In this document: one piece after another, positions 55,335 to 64,000 of the stretch | How the letters are laid out: each line of letters begins with the position of its first letter | Numbering within the stretch: position 1 is the first letter of the stretch | Assembly (NCBI RefSeq): GCF_010183535.1 | Contig: NC_071330.1 | Coordinates: 17,403,717 to 17,467,716, forward strand | Direction of reading: 5' to 3' | DNA: 64,000 bases | Origin: Caenorhabditis remanei | Taxonomy: Eukaryota > Nematoda > Chromadorea > Rhabditida > Rhabditidae | Program-made: the position numbers and the translations under genes | Notes under the pieces: model-generated | Databases searched by the model: none | What the model saw: the letters and a program-made list of their open reading frames with translations, nothing else | Told to the model about the DNA's origin: nothing

Positions 55335-58300
55335 TTACTCTTCTTGAATAGTTGTCACATTATTTTCTCTCTCATAAAGCTCTCGATCAGTCGCCTTAAT
55401 CAATCCAAACTTCTCGGCGGCTCCTAACGCTCTCTTCGCTTGCTCCGTCGATCCGGCGCGTTCCTGGTTGATAGTTCCCAGCTTTGTGACGGCGACGAGT
55501 ACTCGGAACACTTCAGATGACACAATTTCCGAGCAGAGCTTGTTACTTGACAACATAATATTCGCGATTCCCATTAATCCACGTCGTTGAGTCTCGGCGT
55601 CCTCGTGCATTGCGATATCTTTGAACACTTCTGGCCACGATTTGATTTCGTCCATTATTCTGGCGCACGCCGATTCGTCTTCTGTGAGAATGGCAAATCC
55701 GGCTGCAGAGGCACGTGAGAGACGTTCTTCTTCGACTTCCGCTGAGTAGAGAACCCACAGCTTGAGACGATCGGTGCCGGGCTGAAAATTGCAAAAAAAT
55801 AGGTTTCAATTCACTTTTCATGGAAAATAACTGATTTTTCAGGTTTTTCTTTAAAGTTTGGATCATCCACATGACAAAGAAAGTCATCTAGCCGACGGAA
55901 ATCGCTAGCAGACCAACTAAAAATAGCTAGCAGACCAACGCTGATAGCTAGCAGACCAACGTTGGTCTGCTAGTGATTTTCTTTCGGTCTGGGCTGTTGG
56001 TCTGCTAGTCAAATAATCGAAAAAATTGTGAATTTTGGGAAAAAGAAAACTGATCGAATAGCGAATTTCTCACTTGAAAACTGTTTTTTTTTCTCAATTT
56101 CACTTCAAAAAGTTCGCAAAAACGACCAAAATGAGTCATTTTACTCAAATATGTAAATTGGTCTGCTAGCTATTCCACGTGGATTCTCCAAATTGCTAGC
56201 AGACCCATTTTGGTCTGCTAAAGATGAAAAATGCTAAATTTTCCGATTTTTCGGACAGTTTTACTGAAAATTTGTGAAAATCACGCCACTTCATGATTTT
56301 TTTGCTACAAAAACGTGGCATACTGTAAAAATTGCACTACCACGTGGCTCCGTTCATTTTCCAACCACTCACCGCCACAGTCTCCTCATAGAACTTCTCG
56401 AGGAACAACAAATTCAACAACAACTCGGCGGCGGCGGCTCTCAAATGCTCATGATCCGTCATATACCAGAATTCCTCAATCTTCGGCACCGCCCTCTCCT
56501 TCAGAATGCGTCCACGAATCGAGTCACTGACACTTGCCAAATTGGTCAGTGTCAGGAGCGCATCATAGTTGGCTTTTCCCTCAACATCCGGATGGAGTAA
56601 GTCACAAAGTGGTTTAACCACTTCATAGGCACGTTGTCCCGGGAATGAGATTGTCGGATCCGCTTTGGCGCCGAGCTTGGCAATGGCATGCGCCGCCTTA
56701 ATCTTTCCCTCTCCAGAAGCTTCCTTGGTAAGACGGAGACACAAAACGGTTCCTCCTTCAGCGATGATCCGTCCACGAAGGTCTTCATACTCCACAAACG
56801 CCAGAAGTGATCTTGCAATCAACTCCAACGCATTCTTACTCTCCGTCTTGCTCACAGCGACACACGCTGGCACGGCACCCTCCTCGACGAGAGCTCTGAC
56901 ACGCTTCTCAACGAATTCCTCTGTATCCTTCGGATGGGTCTCTGGAACGTGATGCTTCGCGAATTGAGCCAATTTGACCATTTCCTCATCGACTTTTGGT
57001 TTCTCAAATGCATTCGACAGATTCGCGTAGATCGTCGCAAGAGTGTAGACACAGAGAGGTCCTGCACTCTTCGCCAGAATCACCAACGCTCTCAAAAGCA
57101 GCGAATCATCTACAATCCATTCCTTGACATCTGCATCTAACGACAGGTAAGAGAGTCCTTCACAAGCATATCTTCTGATATCAACACTGTATTTCTCAGT
57201 TTCCAGAAGAAACTTCTTGCAGGTCTTCGCCAGACTAATCACTGCCTCCTCTTTCATCGTCGCCTTCGAGATATCGTCTCCTCCAGCCGCTCCAATTTTA
57301 CATAATCCCACCAGAGCTCTAACTTTGACAGTAGGATCCTCCGAGTCATAGAGAGCTCTCAACACTGGAATTCCGATTTTCAGCATGTTAATCGCCCGTT
57401 CGTGTTTCGCGATGGTTCCCACAATCAACTCGGCGGCGATTCCTTGCATCAAATGGTTCTGCGAGGCTGCCATCTGGAGCATGATTGGTGTCAGCTGGTC
57501 GTTGATAATAAGATTTATTCCGATGTCAACTGGACCTTGGAGCATTGTGATAAGGAAACAGGACAGTTTGATTCGGTACTTGTGACCTTCTTCGTCATCC
57601 GTGGCGCGGGAGATGAGGGCGCTGGAAAATGGAATTTTTATACACAAAATTTGTCAAAAACACTAGTTTTTTACTCAATTTTCGAAATCAATACAAAGAA
57701 AATCGCTATCTGTGCTATGCAGAGAAGCTAGCAGACCAACTTTGGTCTGCTAGTTATTCAGCAGACCAGTCACAAAATTGATCGTTTTCGAAAGATTTTA
57801 ATGGTAGTTCCGTGCTTTTTTCAGATTTCCGAAACAAAAGTTACAGAAACTTTGGCAAATGGAATTTTGGGTATTCTGAGCAGAATTTTATCCACAAAAA
57901 CAGCTATAACACCATTATTTACTCACTTGAAAAAGAAATCGACTCTCTCCTTAAAAATGGTTCTCTTCGTATCGAAAACCATGTCCTCCTCCAATCTCTG
58001 TAGACAAATCGCCACGTGTTGCCGAGTTTCAGCCGACACCGGGTAGTCACACTGCTCGGGAATCTGTGATGCCACGTCGAGCAGTGCTAACAATCCACGA
58101 TCATCCACAAACTTCCACGACCATCCACGAGGAATTCCACCGTCCATATGCATCAGATTTTTCAAGAACAAATCGATTACGGTCTCACGTTGGAGAATTC
58201 CGACTTTCGGGTCTTGAAGCATCTCCTGAAGCTCGAGAATCACTCGAACAATCCAGATTTTGTTGGCTTCTGCAACTTCTGGATCTGGCTTCATCTCCTT

Positions 58301-59870
58301 TTGTCTATCCATTTTAGCCATTGCATTGAACACTCTCTGCACTAGAATTCCAGCACCATCCACGTATTCTTTATTATCTCTTTTACACATCAAACGACAC
58401 ACAAATCGAGCAGATTTCGGACCGTCCGGATCGTGCATCGCCAAGAATTTCATCGCTCTCGCATTGTTTTTCAGAGTTTCGTCGAGTATTCTGACTCCGG
58501 TCACGATGAGATCCTCGCTTTCAGCTTTGTCATTGATGAGGTTGAAGATGAAGGGAACGATGGCGCCCTGGAAGAAAATTTATGAAAAAATCATGTTTTT
58601 AATGTAATTTTCGTGTTTCTGTAAGCATTTTCCGTTGAAATTACTCAAATTTGGAGAAAATACAAAGAAAATCGCTAGCAGGCCAACGGGGTCTGCTAGT
58701 TATTTAGCAGATCAATCACAAAATTGATAGTTTCGTGCTTTTTCAGATTTCCGAAACAAAAATCACAAATATTTGGCAAAAAAACGCATAGAGTACAAAA
58801 CTCCTCAAATTTTCCCGAATTTTCTGTAAAAATTACTCCATTTTCGGAGACAATACGAAAGAAATCGCGAGCTGCGCTTTGGAGAGTAGCTAGCAGACCA
58901 ACGTTGGTCTGCTAGCGATTCCGTGAAATAGATAGCAGACCAACTTTGGTCTGCTAGTTATTTAGCAGACCAACCACAAAATTGATAGCTTCCGAAAGCT
59001 TTTAGTGGTAGTTTCGTGCTTCGTTCAGATTTCCGAAACAAAAGTTACAGAAATTTGACAGAAAAACGCATGAAATCCCCCAAATTTTCCGGATTTTTGC
59101 TTAATTTCTTTTAATTTCCTACCTGATTCCAGACACTCGTCGCTCCAGATTCCGATTCTCTGCACAAAACCAGCAAGTTGTTCAACGCTGTCATTTTCTG
59201 TTGAGCATCTTTCGCCTCGCCACGGAACGCCAGCTTCTCCATGTCTGTTACCTGGAAAATTAAAAAAAATATATTATTTTCGCAAAGAATTGTTTGGAAA
59301 TATTTATACTTTATTAGCCAAAGAGGTGGTCTGTTTGATTTTGTCATTGTTGGCTTTCACGAGACGTTGGAGTGTTTCGATGATTCCTCTGAAAAAAAAC
59401 AAGTGATTTTTGCGAATTTAAGCTCGATTTCAACGATTTTCGGCTCATTTTTCACCGAAAATTTTCCTGGAAAACTCACTTATCATTAGGCGACAATCTC
59501 AATGCTTCCTTCGCATCATTAAACGCCGGTCCAACATTTCCGAGCTGCTCTCTCGCCAACGACCGCCGAAACAACGCCTTCACATCGGCTCCGTCGAATT
59601 CCAGCGCCTTATTACAATCTGATTGTGCACCTTCAAAATCATCTCTTTTCAGACGTGCCAGAGCACGATTTCTGTATAAAACAGGCCGGAGAGCCTTGTC
59701 TTCGTCGGTGGTGAGCTGAAGAGCTTCCGTGTATCTAAAAAAAATTTAAATTTTCGACTGAAAGCAGTAAGAAATACTCACAATTCATCAGCTTTCGCAT
59801 AATCTTGATCTTTAATTGCCGCGTTACCCTCGTCGCGGATTTCTTCTGCTGTTTGTACTCGAGCCACCAT
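55335..59870 (-). CDS. unc-45: UNC-45 myosin chaperone (TPR-central-UCS)
   Basis: Seven exons: 59782-59870, 59480-59734, 59310-59388, 59123-59251, 57927-58567, 56373-57621, 55335-55781; phases all fit, 962 residues, about the length I recall for the C. elegans protein. TPR domain at residues 1-115 (AAIKDQDYAKADELYTEAL, ALEFDGADVKALFRR), which docks Hsp90/Hsp70; a central armadillo-like domain; and the UCS domain from about residue 530 to the end (VRALVGLCKIGAAGG, RYACEGLSYLSLDADVKEW). Known: UNC-45 folds muscle and non-muscle myosin heads and is needed for thick filaments. TTTTCAG about 20 bases before the ATG suggests trans-splicing. The three large introns carry the 13-mer palindromic motif. 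The coding frame is intact. Confidence 0.96.
55906..56012. repeat. phased motif copies in unc-45 last intron
   Basis: TAGCAGACCAA starts at 55906, 55928 and 55949 (22 and 21 bp); the third is followed by CG and its reverse complement, and a further TTGGTCTGCTAG lies at about 55999. More copies at 56158-56222. Confidence 0.85.
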
Positions 59871-62001
59871 TTTTCTTTTTTTCTGGTGAGCTGAAAACTA
59901 ACAAAGATTGATTTCTCGGCGGGTATTGAACAATTTGCGGAATTGAGCATATCAAAAGGAAGAGAAGAAATCGCTCTATCAGTGTATATAACAGTTCACG
60001 TAAAAAACTCGTAGACGAATAAGATTTTCATCACTTTTTCGTCTGGAAAAATAAAATAAAATAAATGAGAAATGCAAGCGCGCTCTATTGCTACGCGTTA
60101 GAGAGTGGAGACGCAGAGACATTACCACTTATGGATAGCGAAAACTTGCTGAAAATAAATCGTTTGCTGGTGTTTTAGAGCATTTTTTCTAAAAAAATAC
60201 TCAAGAATATCAAAATTAACCACATCGCAACACTTTTCAACAAAAAAACGCAAAATACCCGCGCAAACTCTATGAAAATTCGAGAAAAGACCAGTTTCTG
60301 TGGAGATCCCGTAGATCCCGCCTCCCGCGGGGAGCTCTGGAGCATTCGAGAAGCTCCGAGATATAGGAGATAGTGGGAAATCAGAAGAGAATTAGGGAGA
60401 ATGAGATAGAAAAGTTCGGGAAGGGGAGAGATAGGGGGTTCTAGTTGTGTGGAAGGTTCTGGAGTGTTAAAAATAGGTGGATTGAGGGGAAAAATGAGAA
60501 AAATCAAAGATTTGGAATGTTAAGCATGTTAAATTTCGAAAATTTCAGCCAAGAAAACAGCAAAAACACGAAAAAAATCGCCAAAATCTGGAATTCCTAT
60601 CTTAAATCCAAAAATTAACAGGAAAATCGTTTGAAATTGCCACTAAAGCCCTGTAAATCTATTCTAAGAACTAGGAACCTTTTTGTTTTTGCTTTTTGTG
60701 GTTGGAAAATGAACGGCGCCACGTTTTTGTAACAGAATATCGCGATTTTCACGTATTTACATGAAAATGAACGAAAAAACGGAAAAAATGTTGTTTTTTT
60801 TGTTGCAAAATGCTGCTTTTGACCACCAAAAACCATAAAAGCAAGTAGAGATTTCGTTAAAAAATGAAAAGGGTGACTATCGCCAAAGATATGTATTTAG
60901 CAGACCAATGTGAGTCTGCCAGATATTTCGAGTTGGTCTGCTAATTATTCTGAGTTGGTCTGCTAGCTCTTTCCCTTTGGTCTGCTAGCTCTGAATTTGA
61001 TATGATAGCTTAATTTTGTGCTAAAGATGGCCAAACGGAGGCTTTTCGATGATTTTTCTGGAAATTGAATCAAAATAACTCAGATTTACTATAAAAATCG
61101 AGTAACATTGACCTATTTTGTCTAAAAGTCGTTTCAAAATTGAAATTTACATGTCTTTCAGGAAGAACTCTGCCAAAACTTCTGCAGATATGTAAAATAA
61201 AATTTCGAGACCTAAAAAATCACATTTTTGAAAATTGTTTCAAACAGCTTGGATTTAGCAATTTAGACAGCACATTTTATCCAAAAACCACCAAAAACAC
61301 ATAGAAAAGTAACATTTTGATTCTGGAGTGTTCTCCTCCTCTAGCCGAAAGGACACAGTTGTCTTCTTCTTCTTCCTCCATCTCATATCCCTCTGCCGGA
61401 ATAGTGGTCGTATGGAATACGGGGAGATAGTGTAAAGTTACGGCGGATGGGATCTAAGTCTCGGAGATTTCTCCGGGGATGTTTGAATAATCTTTGTGTC
61501 TCTGGACACTCTCTTCGGTTATCTTGGTCTCTTGGATTCGAGGAGAAAGAGAAGTGTGTATGCACTGTGTGCAAATTATTATGTGAGGAAGGAAAGGGAA
61601 GAATTGTATAGATAGAAGGAGAAACTAACCGTCTGGATGGTGAAGACGGGGACAGGGGAGATGATGAGTCAGCTGAAAAACATTTTTTTTTGAAACGACT
61701 GAAATTTGTTAACTTTCTTTTTATCATATTATGACTATTTATAGACACAGATACGATCTAGATCTTAATTTTAATTCTTAATAAAATTCTAGCTTTATGC
61801 AAGAAATGATTTATTAAAAAGTCACAAGAAAATTCACAAAATAAATAAATAATTATTTGGGGGTTTTGTTGTCTGGTGCAATAAGACACCTACTCAATGA
61901 ACAGTCACCAATTATACTTTGGAAACTAATGGCAAAAGAAAAGAGGGAAAAATCAATTAGAGAGCGGGGAGAAAACATAGGGGTATAAATATCACCGATT
62001 T
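59871..62001. other. intergenic between unc-45 and the Cys-rich gene
   Basis: unc-45 promoter, then AT-rich DNA with motif copies at 60896-61010. On the minus strand a frame at 61383-61680 after TTTTTCAG (ADSSSPLSPSSPSRR, then RDQDNRRECPETQRLFKHPR and SPRIPYDHYSGRGI) looks protein-like, could be spliced or continuous, and has no clear first exon. It may be a small gene or a 3' exon; support is weak. Confidence 0.4.
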
Positions 62002-63992
62002 TTAGATTTCGTTGTTCAATGGTGCATCGGCGAGGTACTTGTCACGGCAGACACCGCGGACAGCGACCTGGTGTGGAGGACATTTGTCCTCACACTTCTT
62101 CATTATACGCTCTCCGACGATTCGGAGCACTTGCACTTGGCCGTTCGAGCATGGTCCTGAAAATGAAGGGAACAGTTATATTATTGTGGGGATTAGTATT
62201 TCTGTAGATGTATCCCGATATATGGATGTCTAGTCTATCCCTAAGTTGCTTTAGCAGCTGCTAGATCTTATAAGATCCGGATGTGCAGTAAGTTTGAAAC
62301 TAGAAATTGGTGTCTGTCCTTGAGTCTATCTATCCCGATGTCCCCTTACTCACCATTCGCCGCACTATTCTCCTTATTCTTATTCACCGTCCCTCTTCCA
62401 CCAACAACTGGTCGTCCTCTAACCGGTGCCTTCACCTCGACCTCCTCCTCTTCATCCTCTCCATCCTTGACAACCGAACAGCACTGGAATCTGTTGGAAA
62501 GTGTGCTCTTCTGACATTTATATCCGGCCGGGCAACTGTTGGATCCACTATTCGAGCATTGCACTGGGGTGCCAGTGGATGGGAAAAGAAGCGCGGTTCC
62601 CGTAGCGCAACCGTTGGCGGCTCCTCCGGATCCGGATCCAGCTCCTCCAGATGGGGATGCCTTGGAAGAGCAGCAATAGTAATTCTTGCTCTTCTTGGAG
62701 AACGTGCATTTGTATCCAGATGGACATGGACTGGCAGTACACTGCTTTGGAGTTCCATTGACTACATACGCACTTCCACGATCACAGACATTTGTGGCTT
62801 CCTCATCAACCTCCTCCTTTCCATTTGGCTTCGAGCTGAAGGTACTTGGTTTTCCATTCTTCTTCTCCGCCACAATCGCCTTTCCACCTCCACAACAAAT
62901 GTTTTGTTGTGCGGTTTGAGAGAATTGACAACTGAATCCACGTGGACAGTTCGGGCGGGATGGAGAGCAGAATCTGGCGTTCTTGGTGCGTGGCTCCAGA
63001 TATGGAATTTGTCCGGGCACTGGACAGGTTGACATTGGGCGGGACATCTTCTTCATGCAAACATCCTCCACAGCCTCCTCGCCTTCTGGGCAGGTACATG
63101 TGGCATCGAGACAGGAGGAGCCTCCTTGGCATTGCTCGTCGGCTTCGCATGCCTCACCGATGAGAGATTTGGCAACACATTTTCCAGCGACTTCAACTTC
63201 ATTAGCTCCACAATCCGCAAGACAGACACCATTCAATTCATGGTGTCCTTCTGGGCAAGAGCATACTGAATCCTTGCAAGTGGATCCTGTTGGACACTGC
63301 ACTTGGTTGTTACAAGCCTCTCCGAGACTCTTCTTATCCAAGCAGATTCCATCAACCTCAACTTGTTTCTCAGTACATCCCTTGACTGGGGCGACTGGCT
63401 CCTCGTTGGTGGTACAGCAGAGTTGAGCACCTGAAATGGCTCTCTGGCAGGAGTAGCCGGATGGGCAGGTGGATTGACCGATTGCGCAGGATTGGGGCTC
63501 TCCGGTGATACCAATGAAGGCAACAGAGTCATTTGGACATCCTCCAGACATTCCACAACATTGGAATTGATTGTTAGCTGTGGAGAACTGACAGAAGAAT
63601 CCGGTTGGACAGTTCTGACTGGCTGCTGTGCAGATTCTTGGGGCATTCGACGAGTGCTCACGGTAGGCGACTTGGTTATTCGGGCATCCGAGAGCAGCGA
63701 TACTCTTTGGAGTGGTGATCGGTGTGGCTCCACAGCATTGATATCTCTGGTTAGCCAACGACCATTGGCAGGAATAACCGTTGGGGCATGGAGCGTTTGG
63801 TGGGTTGAATGGATCGCATGGTGCAATCTGGTTATCCTTCATGAAAACGTACTCATTTGGTGGACAACCATCGGACACCGAGGCCACCTCTCCCTTACAA
63901 CAGTATCCAGTGGTGAACTCGTTTTGGGTGGATTGACAGGAGTAACCATTTGGACAAGTGATGAAAGCTCCAACGGTACAGGATCTCGGCAT
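62002..63992 (-). CDS. secreted protein with lustrin-type Cys-rich repeats and EB modules (3' part)
   Basis: Two exons seen: 62354-63992 and 62002-62156 (stop TAA), joined in phase 1. An acceptor-like CCTCTCAG directly precedes 63992, so upstream exons lie outside the window. About seven repeats of the form CPxGYxCQxxxxxxxxxCC (for example [38 protein letters not shown]) match lustrin cysteine-rich repeats; between them two EB-like modules read [20 protein letters not shown] and [13 protein letters not shown] Gly/Ser linker and an acidic stretch precede the last exon, which adds a Cys cluster ([19 protein letters not shown]). Known: such proteins are extracellular and bind matrix or inhibit proteases, often next to Kunitz domains. 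No Kunitz domain lies in the visible part. Confidence 0.8.
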
Positions 63993-64000
63993 CTGAGAGG

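Noticed and set aside
56552..57067. shadow ORFs on the minus strand within unc-45
   Set aside because: Alternate frames of unc-45 exon 6.
62307..63032. 241-codon plus-strand ORF
   Set aside because: Antisense of the Cys-rich repeat protein; its composition simply mirrors that repeat.
63233..63826. 197-codon minus-strand ORF in a second frame
   Set aside because: Frame shadow of the same Cys-rich exon.

Overview
The window is nuclear DNA of a nematode in or close to Caenorhabditis. The signs are small introns with TTTTCAG acceptors, acceptors placed just before start codons (likely trans-splice sites), worm-type F-box A, T-box and neuropeptide-like genes, and clear orthologues of C. elegans unc-45 and mat-3, both on chromosome III as I recall. 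I could not run a species search.

Layout. 1-4.4 kb is a DIRS/PAT-type tyrosine-recombinase retroelement (gag and RT-RNase H on the minus strand) with an 840-bp inverted repeat. 4.4-7.8 kb is palindromic repeat DNA. 7.8-18.6 kb is heavily rearranged. It holds an NRPS-type adenylation/carrier fragment, an inverted partial duplication of an RNPS1-like gene (rnp-5), a broken moma-1-like remnant, two intact copies of a 43-residue gene plus a third first exon, a 195-residue unknown gene, a 2.5-kb palindrome and an F-box gene. 18.9-27 kb carries the last exons of an unidentified minus-strand gene, then about 7.5 kb of mostly repeat DNA.

27-39.4 kb is conserved and gene dense: an L27-PDZ-SH3-GK scaffold gene (minus), diverging from a NEMP-type nuclear envelope gene, followed on the same strand by mat-3 (APC8/CDC23) and a Ulp1-like cysteine peptidase gene. 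39.4-45.7 kb is repeat-rich spacer with one small single-pass membrane protein gene. 45.7-54.4 kb has a divergent T-box gene with nested transposons in an intron, a T-box pseudogene, a small secreted protein, a Gly/Tyr/Trp-rich peptide precursor and a 62-residue gene. 55.3-59.9 kb is unc-45, and 62.0 kb to the end is the 3' part of a cysteine-rich extracellular protein gene.

The most unusual signal is a dispersed motif, TTGGTCTGCTAGC, in both orientations. It lies in introns and spacers in over 20 places. Tandem copies start almost exactly 21 or 22 bp apart (two helical turns), and isolated copies form perfect palindromes centred on CG. It is missing between about 45.3 and 55.9 kb. A second dispersed family is built on TAGTTGACAACTTTTTTGTA. 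Exon boundaries were set by reading frame, phase and splice consensus. Names rest on recognised protein patterns, not on searches.
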